From: PHAA01 sp964457945
Lineage (GTDB): Bacteria; Bacillota; Syntrophomonadia; Syntrophomonadales; Syntrophomonadaceae
Length of the DNA stretch: 64,000 nt
Assembly: GCA_964457945.1 (NCBI GenBank)
Contig: CAYWFX010000002.1
Location: 1 to 64,000, forward strand
Direction: 5' to 3'
Shown one piece after another: positions 1-8,545 of this stretch (position 1 is the first letter of the stretch; each line of letters starts with the position of its first letter). A model generated the notes under the pieces. The model searched no databases. It was not told where the DNA came from and saw nothing but the letters and a program-made list of their open reading frames with translations. The translations under genes were made by a program, and so were the position numbers.

Positions 1-586
1 TCATTTCTGCTGCCAGAGCTACTGCCATATCTCCGGCGGCCCAGTGGCTTGGGTCCATGTCTTTAAGTACGGGAAGGGGAACCCGGTCTTTTTGGGTGGA
101 TAATCTCATTATTAGTGCTATTCCCTGGGCCCGGGTTAGTTGATCTTCGGGTTTATAGGTTCCGTCGGGGAATCCTTTCAGGTAGCCGGCTTTGGCTGCG
201 GCTGCTATGGCGGCGGCTGCCCAGTGATCAGCTTTTACGTCGGGAAATCCGGTCTTGCTTACTGCGGGGGTTTTAAGTCCGGCAGACTTTACTAATACTA
301 CTGCGGCCTGAGCTCTGGTTAATCCTTCAGCAGGGTAAAAGCCTCCATCGGGGTAGCCTGTGATGATGCCACGTCCTGCCAGGAAGTTTATGTATAGGGC
401 ATTGGCATCGGTAGAGGGCACATCGGAAAACTGGGATTTGACAGTTGCCGGAGTTGCCGTTGGGGCAATTCCCTCTGCTGACTGTGCAGGATTGGCAAGT
501 GTTAAAAGGGAAATATAAGTTATCATAATAATCATAAGTCCATACCAGAAGGCCTTTTTGATTGACCGGAAGGGGGTCATAATCAT
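1..586 (-). CDS. SLH-domain exported protein (5' part only)
   Basis: The gene runs off the left edge, so only about the first 195 residues are visible. A hydrophobic signal segment lies near residues 10-35 and ends at an Ala-x-Ala-type stretch. Three SLH-like repeats follow, with motifs such as GYPDGGFYP, LTRAQAAVVL, HWAAAAIAAA and GFPDGTYKP. SLH domains bind secondary cell-wall polymers and hold S-layer or envelope proteins at the surface of Gram-positive bacteria. Two in-frame ATGs, at 586 and 580, are both possible; neither has a strong Shine-Dalgarno sequence. The function of the missing C-terminal part cannot be judged. The long AT-rich gap behind it suggests its own promoter. Confidence 0.85.
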   Translation of the reverse strand, partial: MIMTPFRSIKKAFWYGLMIIMITYISLLTLANPAQSAEGIAPTATPATVKSQFSDVPSTDANALYINFLAGRGIITGYPDGGFYPAEGLTRAQAAVVLVKSAGLKTPAVSKTGFPDVKADHWAAAAIAAAAKAGYLKGFPDGTYKPEDQLTRAQGIALIMRLSTQKDRVPLPVLKDMDPSHWAAGDMAVALAAEM

Positions 587-998
587 CTCAATTTCCCAAC
601 TTTCTGCATTACAACACTGTATCTCACAAGGATAACGAAACATACACATCGCCATTATATCTCTGGGCATACTTTGTTTGTAAAGCAATAATTTTGGATG
701 ATTATACCATATAATGATTGAAATTATATGTTTTTAGTATTTTGTGATAACATCATTCAAGATTAATCAGTTTATCAATTATTAAAAATAAAAGTTTGTC
801 TATTTATACAACTCTATACAACTCTAATTGTCTAATTTGTAATACTGCCCTATTATTATCACGGTAAATACAGTCCATCATTATAGAATTATTCATGTCA
901 CAGAGGTTTTTCATTTTGCCAAAAAGAAAATTTATAGGTCAGCTAGATAAATATCCACCCAAAATCGCAACATTAATTAATGGCCTGATTAGTTGACT
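587..998. other. AT-rich intergenic stretch, no gene seen
   Basis: No open frame with homology that I recognise occurs here. The stretch presumably holds the promoter of the SLH gene, but I cannot pick a convincing -35/-10 pair. Confidence 0.5.
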
Positions 999-1106
999 GT
1001 CTGATGGTCATACCATTTATAAGAATATAATAATGGGAACAGCAACTATTGTCGAAACATTTTCAATATCCCGAAAAGTATCTAAAAACCGTACACGCTG
1101 TTAGTA
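999..1106 (+). repeat. Degenerate dispersed repeat, copy 1
   Basis: Starting from the shared block GTCTGATGGTCA, about 100 nt align almost without gaps to 23039-23150. Shared blocks include GCAACT, TATTTTCA/CATTTTCA, CGAAAA/CGCAAA and GTACAC-G-TGTTAGT. By eye the two copies are roughly two-thirds identical. Neither has an intact reading frame, so this looks like a decayed gene or element present twice. Its 3' end runs into the comM-like relic. Confidence 0.5.
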
Positions 1107-1333
1107 ACAGGTATTATTGGATGAGGACGTGTTCCTAAACCCGGAGAAATCAGCCTAGCCCAGAACGGGGTGCTGTTAACAAATTCAATATGAGTGCCCG
1201 CGCCCATGATAGGATTCTGAAAGTCGCCCGTACTATTGCGGATTTGGAAAACTCAGAACCCATAAATCTAGAGCACCTGGCTGAAGCAATTCAGTACCGG
1301 AGTCTGGATCGAAAATACTGGAGAAATCTTTAA
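1094..1333 (+). pseudogene. comM/yifB-like (Mg-chelatase-family ATPase) remnant
   Basis: Three pieces of a ComM/YifB-type protein can be read in successive frames: HAVSN at 1094, then GRVPKPGEISLAQNGVL at 1125-1175 (the region before Walker B). After a frame jump at about 1176-1180 comes a C-terminal piece starting NMSARAHDRILKVARTIADL and ending RSLDRKYW before TAA at 1331. A TGA at 1122 sits where the family has Gly in a GGG run. Most of the ATPase core between the second and third pieces is missing. The gene is therefore broken by frameshift, nonsense mutation and internal deletion. ComM is a helicase-like AAA+ protein linked to integration of transforming DNA in competent bacteria. Confidence 0.8.
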
Positions 1334-1384
1334 GGGCTTGTTGCGGAATAAATGTAATGATACAGTTATTCCAAGACAAGCCCT
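1333..1384. other. Two-tier stem-loop after the comM relic
   Basis: AGGGCTTGT (1333-1341) pairs perfectly with ACAAGCCCT (1376-1384). Inside, GGAATAA (1345-1351) pairs with TTATTCC (1366-1372), separated from the outer stem by a 3x3 internal loop and closed by a 14-nt loop. No T-run follows on the plus strand, so it is not a textbook terminator. It may be an old 3' hairpin of comM, a small mobile repeat or an RNA element. Confidence 0.6.
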
Positions 1385-1564
1385 CAGTATATATAAATAA
1401 AAATATGACCACCTATGCTTAATGTCATTTTGCAGGGAATTAAAACTCATTGGCGAATGTATAATAAATTGAAACCTATTTTAGGCGTTCTTTTCATATC
1501 AAAGCACGACAACATTGGACACTGGTTAATTGTTTTATAGCTTATGGTCAAGGAGGATTTTGAA

Positions 1565-2671
1565 TTGCGCAGAGTACCTATAGGTGAACTTGAATCCGGA
1601 ATGATGATTGCCCGTGATGTTCTGTCAGCCGATGGCAGAATATTGCTAACTAAGAACAGTATTCTCAACCCCGAATATATATTTAGGCTTCGTGGCATGG
1701 GACTTGGTTCCCTTTATATCAAGGATAATTTATCTGATATTGAAATCCCTGATATTCTTTCGGCCCAGGTAATGACTGCTGTTTCTAAAACGCTTAGAAA
1801 TTCAATAAATAGTTTTACCAGTAACAAAAAAATTGATATGGAAATGATGTATAAAAGCGTTAAATTGCTTATTGAAGACATTATGTCCAACCGAAATATT
1901 CCCATTCAATTGGAAGACATCCGTACCTACGACGACTATCTTCTGTTTCATTCAATTAATGTAGCTGTTTTTTCTATAATGACAGGTCTTTCAATGGGAT
2001 ATGCTGAAGGAACTCTGACGGAACTTGGTTTGGGCGCTCTGTTGCACGATATAGGCATGATTGCCATAGACCCCACTATCCTCAACAAACCGGGGCCATT
2101 ATCCGCGCAGGAAAACGAAGTGATCAAGCATCACCCCGAAATCGGATTTAATATATTAAGATCATATCGAGATATTTCTACAACTGCAGCCCACGTATCC
2201 TTCCAACATCACGAAAGAGTAGATGGTACTGGATATCCCCGGAAGTTTCTGGGGAAACAAATTATCATATTCGGTAAAATTGCTGCTGTAGCGGACACTT
2301 ACGATGCGCTTGTCTCTGATCGACCTTACCGCAAAGGGCATTCGACCACCGATGGAGTACTTATACTGCGTAAACTGGCGGGAAGCTATTTCGATCCCGA
2401 AGTGGTTGAAGCCTTTGTTTCCAATATAGCCATATACCCGATAGGGATTTTATTATTGCTAAACACTGGTCATATAGCTGTTGTAACCGATATCACTAAA
2501 AAAAATCCCCTGCAACCGGTGGTACGAGTTGTCTTAGACAAGAATGGTATTTTTGAAGATACACCGTTTGAGATTGATTTCCGTCAAAACAAAGATATAC
2601 GTATTATGAGACGTTTGAGTATGGAGGAAACCGATTCTATCCGGGCTAGGCTAAAAGTCAATAAATCTTAG
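1565..2671 (+). CDS. HD-GYP domain protein (putative cyclic-di-GMP phosphodiesterase)
   Basis: I start the gene at TTG 1565 because AAGGAGG lies 8 nt before it at 1550-1556; the ATG at 1544 would put this site inside the coding region. The protein has 368 residues. An N-terminal region of about 120 residues contains no domain I recognise. The HD-GYP domain follows, with LLHDIGM near residue 160, HHPEIG about 30 further on and HHERVDGTGYP holding the GYP signature, then ADTYDAL and DRPYR. HD-GYP proteins hydrolyse c-di-GMP with a di- or trinuclear metal centre built from these His and Asp residues. No receiver or membrane domain is visible, so what controls it is unknown. It is isolated, with minus-strand genes on both sides. 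Confidence 0.9.
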   Translation: MRRVPIGELESGMMIARDVLSADGRILLTKNSILNPEYIFRLRGMGLGSLYIKDNLSDIEIPDILSAQVMTAVSKTLRNSINSFTSNKKIDMEMMYKSVKLLIEDIMSNRNIPIQLEDIRTYDDYLLFHSINVAVFSIMTGLSMGYAEGTLTELGLGALLHDIGMIAIDPTILNKPGPLSAQENEVIKHHPEIGFNILRSYRDISTTAAHVSFQHHERVDGTGYPRKFLGKQIIIFGKIAAVADTYDALVSDRPYRKGHSTTDGVLILRKLAGSYFDPEVVEAFVSNIAIYPIGILLLLNTGHIAVVTDITKKNPLQPVVRVVLDKNGIFEDTPFEIDFRQNKDIRIMRRLSMEETDSIRARLKVNKS

Positions 2672-2744
2672 TTTTATTGCCATTCGCAAGTTATGAACAC
2701 CATAACACATATCACATATAATTTGATTTTAAAAAGCTCATATT

Positions 2745-3713
2745 TCAAAAACAAGCGATCTTTTGCTTAATGATTTTTTCGGCATCCGCAATCATATTAT
2801 CGAGTAGTTCTCTGCATGAAAGAACATTCTTTATTAAACCTATAGACTGTCCCACCATAAGGGCGGCGTAATCGACATCTCCATTTTGCCAGGCTGTTTT
2901 CACTCTCTGTCCACTTAAGAATGGGAAGAGTTCATCCATTTGGGCACCTTTTGCTTCTAGATCAAGTATCTCTTTGGTAAGGTCATTGATTAATGCCCTG
3001 CCTTGTAGTTTTACGCTTTTACAGATAAGGGTTGTATCTTGTTCCTGCCTGCGAATTATTTCCTCATAAATGTTTTTATGTACATTGCATTCTTCAGTGT
3101 TAATAAAGCGGGTGGCCATCATTACTCCCTCGGCCCCCAAACACAAAGCAGCAGCGAGGCCTCTTCCATCTGCTATTCCACCGGTAGCTACAACGGGAAT
3201 TTTAACCGACTCTGCAATACGGGGAGTTAATACCATAGTAGTAACATCATCATTTAAGGGGTGTCCACCCTCTTCAATGCCTGCAGCGAAGATACCATCA
3301 TATCCGAGTTTTTCAATATTAATGGCATGGCGTACGGCACCTACTTTATGGAATATTTTTACTTCTGCTTGGTGTACCATATCCAGGTATTTGGTAGCCG
3401 GGGAACCGGATACTTCTATGGCAGCCACTTTTTCTTCACAACAGACCCGGAAAAAATCATCATAAGTCTCCGTAGTTATACGGAAAGAAGGCAAGAGGGT
3501 AATATTCACTCCAAAGGGCTTATCAGTTAATTCCTTGGTCTTTTTAAGGGCTGCCCGCAGTTCTTCTCCATTATCGTAGTTGCCAGCTGTAACATTACCC
3601 AATCCGCCAGCATTGGATATGGCTGCAGCCAGCTCCGGTTTGGCGAGCCACAACATGCCACCACAAATTATCGGGTATTTAATACCCAGCATTTCAGTTA
3701 TTTTGGTTTTCAC
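2745..3713 (-). CDS. Nitronate monooxygenase / 2-nitropropane-dioxygenase-like flavoprotein
   Basis: This is a TIM-barrel FMN enzyme of 322 residues in the NMO/FabK superfamily. It has an early YPIICGGM, then the glycine-rich GGLGNVTAG, GYDGIFAAGIEEGGH (His region) and the FMN-phosphate-type segment VATGGIADGRGLAAALCLGAEGVMM. I chose GTG 3713 because AGGAGG stands about 9 nt ahead of it; the frame is open further upstream, but that part has no initiation site. The family includes nitronate monooxygenases and enoyl-ACP reductases (FabK), and sequence alone does not decide between them. It lies downstream of two acyl-CoA dehydrogenase genes, past a repeat-filled gap, so it may be read with the beta-oxidation operon and handle an acyl or enoyl substrate. 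Confidence 0.85.
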   Translation of the reverse strand: MKTKITEMLGIKYPIICGGMLWLAKPELAAAISNAGGLGNVTAGNYDNGEELRAALKKTKELTDKPFGVNITLLPSFRITTETYDDFFRVCCEEKVAAIEVSGSPATKYLDMVHQAEVKIFHKVGAVRHAINIEKLGYDGIFAAGIEEGGHPLNDDVTTMVLTPRIAESVKIPVVATGGIADGRGLAAALCLGAEGVMMATRFINTEECNVHKNIYEEIIRRQEQDTTLICKSVKLQGRALINDLTKEILDLEAKGAQMDELFPFLSGQRVKTAWQNGDVDYAALMVGQSIGLIKNVLSCRELLDNMIADAEKIIKQKIACF

Positions 3714-3797
3714 TTTAAAACAACCTCCTAAACAATCGTCACTTTTGTTTTTCAAATCAGGTGTTAATAACCCCGTCCCCATGACACCTAAAATGCC

Positions 3798-3873
3798 GGG
3801 GACATTCCTGCACTGGGGACATTCCTGCTTGCAGGTGTGTCCCCGTACCTTACAGGTGTGTCCCCGTACCTTA
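3798..3873. repeat. Clustered REP-like repeats (GGGGACA type)
   Basis: GGGGACATTCCTGC occurs at 3798-3811 and 3815-3828 with a 17-bp period. A 21-bp unit containing GTGTGTCCCCGTACC is repeated exactly in tandem at 3832-3852 and 3853-3873. The two types are partly inverted with respect to each other (GGGGACA against TGTCCCC), so the RNA could fold. It sits between the acyl-CoA dehydrogenase and nitronate-monooxygenase genes and belongs to the repeat family scattered through the window. Confidence 0.8.
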
Positions 3874-3928
3874 GAAGGAGCTAATCACTGCTCCCGATAA
3901 TCACTTACCATATCGGTCTTAAGCTCCA

Positions 3929-5065
3929 TCAGCTTAAGACCACTCCTGCAATAATCATCTTCTGCATGTCAGCTACGCCCTCAACCTGTGGACCCATAAT
4001 AGCGTCGCGATACAAGCGAGTTACTTTGTAATCTGTCATCAAGCCATAGGAACCATGCACATCTACAGCAATACGAGCGGCTTCAACAGAAGTTTCACAA
4101 ACAAAAGTTTTAGTCAGTGCCGCTTCTTTTGCAAATACAATCGGATCTTTAGCATCATTGGCTAAGCAACCCAGTCGATAGGTCAACCAGCGGCATGCTT
4201 CGTATTTCATGGCCAGATCAGCAATTCTCAATTGTATAGCCTGAAATTTAGCGATGGGTGCTCCCCGATGGGTCTTCTCTTTAGCATATTTTACTGACTC
4301 CTCATAGGCGGCTAGGATCTGTCCCAGAGCCAATGAACTCACCCCTACTTTGCCGAAGGCAATTCCATAGGTTAGTACTGGAAAACCTCCCCCGATTTTA
4401 CCCAAAATATTCTCTACTGGTACCTTTACATCTTTAAAATATACATCCAGAAGCTCCCCGCCATGATAGCCTATCTTCTCCCAAGGTTTCGAGATAGTAT
4501 AACCCTCACAGAATTTATCCACAATAAAAGCAGTTGGTTTGCCGCTTTCAGTATCTGTAGCGAAAACTACCATCGGCCCCGGATAACCAGCATTGGTTAT
4601 GAAACGCTTGGTTCCATTTATTATATAGTAATCGCCCTCTTTTACTGCATTGGTAGTAATTTGTTTCGGGTCTGACCCAGTTGCCGGTTCGGTAAAGGCA
4701 AAAGAGGCCAGGTTTTCACCTTTACAGGCTTTGGGCATATACTTTTTCTTTTGCTCGGGAGTGCCATATTTGTCTATAGCGCCCAGTCCCAGACAATTAA
4801 CCGATATCGCAATAGCCGGTCCGCTAGATATCTTAGCCAGCTGCTCCATAGCCAGAACATAGCAATCATAGCCTGCATTGGCTCCTCCATATTCCTCTTT
4901 GAATGGTAGTCCAAAAAGCTCCAGCTCAGCCAGGCCTTTCATGATTTCGTCAGGAATTTTACTTTCCCGGTCTATTTGCTCAGCCAAAGGTTCAATGTAT
5001 TTTTCCCCAAATTCCTTAGCCATTTTTTGGATTAATAGCTGCTCCTTGCTTAATGAAAACTCCAT
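3929..5065 (-). CDS. Acyl-CoA dehydrogenase (short form)
   Basis: This is a 378-residue flavoenzyme that oxidises acyl-CoA to trans-2-enoyl-CoA in beta-oxidation and passes electrons to ETF. The normal family length and domain order are present: helical N-domain, the central FAD-binding segment FAFTEPATGSDP followed by GTKRFITNAG, and a C-terminal helical domain with KFQAIQLRIADLA and VHGSYGLMTDY. The usual catalytic-base position near the C-terminus appears as Glu in PQVEGVADMQ. A good Shine-Dalgarno (GGGAGGAAAG) precedes the ATG. It is 37 nt downstream of a second, longer acyl-CoA dehydrogenase, so the two are probably co-transcribed. Chain-length preference cannot be read from the sequence by eye. 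Confidence 0.95.
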   Translation of the reverse strand: MEFSLSKEQLLIQKMAKEFGEKYIEPLAEQIDRESKIPDEIMKGLAELELFGLPFKEEYGGANAGYDCYVLAMEQLAKISSGPAIAISVNCLGLGAIDKYGTPEQKKKYMPKACKGENLASFAFTEPATGSDPKQITTNAVKEGDYYIINGTKRFITNAGYPGPMVVFATDTESGKPTAFIVDKFCEGYTISKPWEKIGYHGGELLDVYFKDVKVPVENILGKIGGGFPVLTYGIAFGKVGVSSLALGQILAAYEESVKYAKEKTHRGAPIAKFQAIQLRIADLAMKYEACRWLTYRLGCLANDAKDPIVFAKEAALTKTFVCETSVEAARIAVDVHGSYGLMTDYKVTRLYRDAIMGPQVEGVADMQKMIIAGVVLS

Positions 5066-5102
5066 GCTCTTTCCTCCCTTTTTAAATCAGCAACCCAATT
5101 AG

Positions 5103-6950
5103 TTAATAATCAAAACATAGATCATTGATATTAAGAACTGAGGTATCGGCCAGCTTAATTATTTCTGCTAAATTGGCCACATGGGGCACCTCATTCAGAA
5201 GATAATACCTGCATGCCATGATTTTACCCTGGTAGAAGTTATAATCATAGTGATCTTCACCAAGCTCTTTAGCTTTTTTATCAGCCAACAGGGCTTGCTC
5301 CAGGAGCATTTTGCCGCCAATAAGCTCACCACTAGCCATTAGAATGCGTTTTGCAAAGGTCGGTATTAGACCCATCGTCTCCTTATCCTGGGCAAATCCA
5401 GCTATATCCTTCTGAATTTCTGCATAGGCTTTTATAGCCTTGCCCAACTGTTCAAATTCCTTTTTAAATCCAGGGTAATTTTGATTGCTTGCCCAAAAAA
5501 CTTTAATACCTTCCATCCAGCGGGCAAATACGGCACCCTTTTCCTGCGGCCACTTACGCCCTACTAGATCCATAGCCTGGATAAAGGTAGTACCTTCATA
5601 AAGGGTATTAATTTTCAGATCACGGGCCATTTGTTCAGCCGGATAATCAGAACAGTAGCCATAACCACCATAAATCTGCAGGGCTTCAGTACCGATTAAA
5701 TCCCATCCAATTTCACTGGAATACCCCTTGATAATAGGAATATTTACTGCCAGTTCATCTCCAGCCTTCTTTCTTTCAGCTGGATCGGGATCCCAGTGAT
5801 TTATATCAATGTCCAAATATGATTTATAGGTCATCGCTCGGATAGCTTCCACAATAGCTTTCCCTCTTAATAGAGCCCGCTTAATATCCTCGTGTTCTAT
5901 TATCGGGACTCGACCCTTCTTGGGATTGCTGAAAGAGACGCCCTGTACCCTTTCCCGGGCATAGTCTTTAGCATTATAGAAAGCGTTCGCGATCAAACCC
6001 GCAGAATGGCAGCCAATAACCAGACGCTCTTCGTTCATCATGTTGAACATTAATGCCATACCATCGCCTTTACCCTCATTCTGAATTGGGTTAATACCCA
6101 GTAAATAACCTCGGCAGCTGCCATTATCGCCGAAACTTAGGGCCACAGTGGGATTAGCATGCTGCCCCATTTTATCTTCTATTCCGGTGGGGGTTACATC
6201 GTTAAACTCCTGGCTGCCATCATCGTTAATCCAGTACTTTGGCACAATGAACAACGATATACCTCTAGTACCTGGTAATGCTCCTTCTATTCTGGCCAAA
6301 ACCAAGTGAACAATATTTTCGGCAAAATCATTATCACCGTTACTGATAAATATTTTCTGACCTTTAATTTTAAAAACCCGTCCATCATCACTGGGATAAG
6401 CCTTGGTGCTAAGCTCACCTACATCAGATCCAGCTTGAGGCTCAGTCAGACACATAGTTCCGGTATACTCGCCCGTCCACATCTTAGGCAGGTACTTTTG
6501 CTTAACATCTTCAGGGGCAAATTCCTGCACCAGCATGGAAGATCCCTGAGCCATACATAGGAAGGGGGGAACCAGAGCGGGGTTTGCAGCCGAAAACATT
6601 TCCCATAGCGGGAACATCAAGACCTGTGGTAAAACTACTGCTCCTTCGCTTTTATCAACATTGCTGGCACACCATCCCTCTGACTGTAACTTCTTATACA
6701 CAGGTGGAATGGAGGGAGCCACCAATACCTTACCATTTTCAAATTTAACCCCAAACTGATCCGCACTATCACAGCTAGGTTCAATGATATCCTTGGTCAT
6801 CTTTATTACTGTGTCCATGAGCATGTCCACATCATCTACACTGTAGTTGTCACGATAGCGTGGATATGCCAGGACCTTTTCCAGGGGCAGCCATTCCTTT
6901 AAGATAAATTTAAAATCCCGGGTGTTTTTATATGCAAAATTCGATGCCAT
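5103..6950 (-). CDS. Acyl-CoA dehydrogenase (long, about 600-residue form)
   Basis: This 615-residue protein belongs to the long acyl-CoA dehydrogenase class, which carries an extra C-terminal helical domain (the DmdC-like group). MCLTEPQAGSDVGELS and GQKIFISNGDND form the FAD-binding region. QIYGGYGYCSDYPAEQMARD and TLYEGTTFIQAMDLVGRK carry the catalytic Glu segment near residue 460, and about 150 residues of extra C-terminal sequence follow. AAGGAGGG stands 6 nt before the ATG. It lies between the CoA-transferase and the short acyl-CoA dehydrogenase, consistent with activation of a fatty acid followed by its first oxidation. The role of having two dehydrogenases side by side (different chain length or branched substrates) is open. 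Confidence 0.93.
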   Translation of the reverse strand: MASNFAYKNTRDFKFILKEWLPLEKVLAYPRYRDNYSVDDVDMLMDTVIKMTKDIIEPSCDSADQFGVKFENGKVLVAPSIPPVYKKLQSEGWCASNVDKSEGAVVLPQVLMFPLWEMFSAANPALVPPFLCMAQGSSMLVQEFAPEDVKQKYLPKMWTGEYTGTMCLTEPQAGSDVGELSTKAYPSDDGRVFKIKGQKIFISNGDNDFAENIVHLVLARIEGALPGTRGISLFIVPKYWINDDGSQEFNDVTPTGIEDKMGQHANPTVALSFGDNGSCRGYLLGINPIQNEGKGDGMALMFNMMNEERLVIGCHSAGLIANAFYNAKDYARERVQGVSFSNPKKGRVPIIEHEDIKRALLRGKAIVEAIRAMTYKSYLDIDINHWDPDPAERKKAGDELAVNIPIIKGYSSEIGWDLIGTEALQIYGGYGYCSDYPAEQMARDLKINTLYEGTTFIQAMDLVGRKWPQEKGAVFARWMEGIKVFWASNQNYPGFKKEFEQLGKAIKAYAEIQKDIAGFAQDKETMGLIPTFAKRILMASGELIGGKMLLEQALLADKKAKELGEDHYDYNFYQGKIMACRYYLLNEVPHVANLAEIIKLADTSVLNINDLCFDY

Positions 6951-6974
6951 ATTTTTACCCTCCTTACGATAATA

Positions 6975-7006
6975 GCGTCACTGTTTATTTATTAAAACAG
7001 TGACGC
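6975..7006. other. Perfect 12-bp hairpin between CoA-transferase and acyl-CoA dehydrogenase genes
   Basis: GCGTCACTGTTT (6975-6986) pairs fully with AAACAGTGACGC (6995-7006) around an 8-nt loop. No T-run follows on the minus strand and a strong Shine-Dalgarno comes right after it. A processing or stability hairpin that sets the ratio of the two genes is more likely than a terminator. Confidence 0.65.
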
Positions 7007-7021
7007 CAAGCCACTTACACT

Positions 7022-8383
7022 CTAGAAAGCAATCTTATTTGTCGGCGACCACAGTCCCATTTCCTTAGCACTCTTAATTAGATCATCACGAAAATCCGGG
7101 TGGGCCAGATTGATTATCTGCTCAGCCCGGCCCCAAACGGAGCGCATTTTCATATTGACGATGCCCCATTCCGTAACCACATAGTGTACCATTACCCTGG
7201 GTACGGTAACCACTCCGCCTTGGGTCAGGAAGGGTTTAACGCGGGAATGCATCTTCCCTGCTTTGTCGGTGTAGGTAGATTCGAAAGCCATGATGCCTTT
7301 ACCTCCCTTGGATTCAAAAGCACCAATATGATAATCCAGTGATCCACCAGTTCCGGATATTTGCCGCAGACCGCTGCTCTCCGAACAAATTTGGGTTAGT
7401 AGATCAACCTCCAGGCAATTATTAACGGAAATAACATTGCTCTCCATCTGAATATACTTGGGGTTATTGGTGTAATCACAGTCATAGGAGGCAACTTGAG
7501 GATTGTTGTGCAGGAACTCATGAGTTTTTTTATTCCCGAAACAGAAGGTAAATATACTACGTCCTTTATCGCGAATCTTATGTCTGTTAGTAATTTTGCC
7601 AGCTTCGTACAACTCCGTAATGGCATCACAGTACATTTCCGTTTGTATGCCTAAGTCCTTAAGCTCGGATTGAGCGATTAATTTTCCAATGGTATTGGGT
7701 ACTCCGCCGATTCCCAACTGCAGGCAGGCTCCGTCAGGGATGAGAGGCATGATATACTCACCAATCTTCTTTTCCGCCTCGTTGGCTTCCCCTGCTGGCG
7801 GCATAGCGAAAATTGGTGCATTGCTTTCAATGATATAATCAACATCTTTAATGTTAATGCATTCCATGGCTCCACCCAGTACATAAGGCATATTGGGGTT
7901 GACTTCCACTATGACTATTTTGGAATGAATCAATTCGGCCCAGGTACAAGAAGTGGTCAGACCGAAGTTGAAATTGCCATGTGTATCCATGGGGGCAGTG
8001 GTCACGCACATGACATCGCGCTGAATGAAGGACTGCTGCAATTCCAGCCGCAAGCGTTGGAAGTCGTGGTATTGGGTAGGACCATATACTGCTCTGCCTT
8101 TATCCCCTAGCATGCGATCCAGTCCGCTGAAATGATCGCTGATCATACTGAACTTCTGTCCGGTGGGGTCGGTTTTTAAAAAATTCCACATTCTTACACT
8201 ACCAGCAACTTGGACAGTAACATCCTGAAGGCTGTCATCATCGGCCCGGTTGCCCAGAGCAATATCAAAATCATAAGGGGGATTGCCGAAATATCCGTAA
8301 CCTACTAAATTTCCCGATTTCACTAATTGCGCAGCCTTTTCGGCGGTAGTCAATTTCTGTTTGTATTCTTCTAAAAATGTCAT
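7022..8383 (-). CDS. Acetyl-CoA hydrolase/transferase family CoA-transferase (1)
   Basis: This 453-residue enzyme belongs to the family of 4-hydroxybutyrate and butyryl-CoA:acetate CoA-transferases. It moves CoA between a fatty acid and an acyl-CoA through a glutamyl-CoA intermediate. The C-terminal half has the family block SESSGLRQISGTGG, where I place the active-site Glu, and LQLGIGGVPN in the middle. AAAGGATGG precedes the ATG. It is the first gene of a run with two acyl-CoA dehydrogenases, which fits a role in charging fatty acids without ATP. A second member of the same family is encoded at 37866-39203. Both genes have a sigma-54-type promoter. The exact acyl substrate is not deducible. 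Confidence 0.92.
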   Translation of the reverse strand: MTFLEEYKQKLTTAEKAAQLVKSGNLVGYGYFGNPPYDFDIALGNRADDDSLQDVTVQVAGSVRMWNFLKTDPTGQKFSMISDHFSGLDRMLGDKGRAVYGPTQYHDFQRLRLELQQSFIQRDVMCVTTAPMDTHGNFNFGLTTSCTWAELIHSKIVIVEVNPNMPYVLGGAMECINIKDVDYIIESNAPIFAMPPAGEANEAEKKIGEYIMPLIPDGACLQLGIGGVPNTIGKLIAQSELKDLGIQTEMYCDAITELYEAGKITNRHKIRDKGRSIFTFCFGNKKTHEFLHNNPQVASYDCDYTNNPKYIQMESNVISVNNCLEVDLLTQICSESSGLRQISGTGGSLDYHIGAFESKGGKGIMAFESTYTDKAGKMHSRVKPFLTQGGVVTVPRVMVHYVVTEWGIVNMKMRSVWGRAEQIINLAHPDFRDDLIKSAKEMGLWSPTNKIAF

Positions 8384-8499
8384 TTTACTGATCCATCCTT
8401 TCCAATAAATAATTTCTCATTAAAATAGTATTTGTACTTGATGTATTTTTACTATCTCCCCCTATTCCTGTATAATACTCACTAATCAAGACAGTCTTC

Positions 8500-8515
8500 T
8501 GCAAATTACCTGCCC
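8500..8515 (-). promoter_or_regulatory. Sigma-54 (-24/-12) promoter for the CoA-transferase/acyl-CoA dehydrogenase operon
   Basis: Read on the minus strand the element is GGGCAGGTAATTTGCA. Compared with TGGCACGNNNNTTGCA it keeps GG at -24 and GC at -12 with exact spacing and matches 10 of the 12 defined positions. Transcription would start near 8489, leaving a leader of about 105 nt. A sigma-54 activator gene lies just upstream, which supports the call. Confidence 0.75.
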
Positions 8516-8545
8516 TTCACCCTGAGCAACTAGGCGCCGACTTAG

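Noticed and set aside
3580..3900. 106-residue plus-strand open frame
   Set aside because: It overlaps the nitronate-monooxygenase gene antisense and continues through REP repeats.
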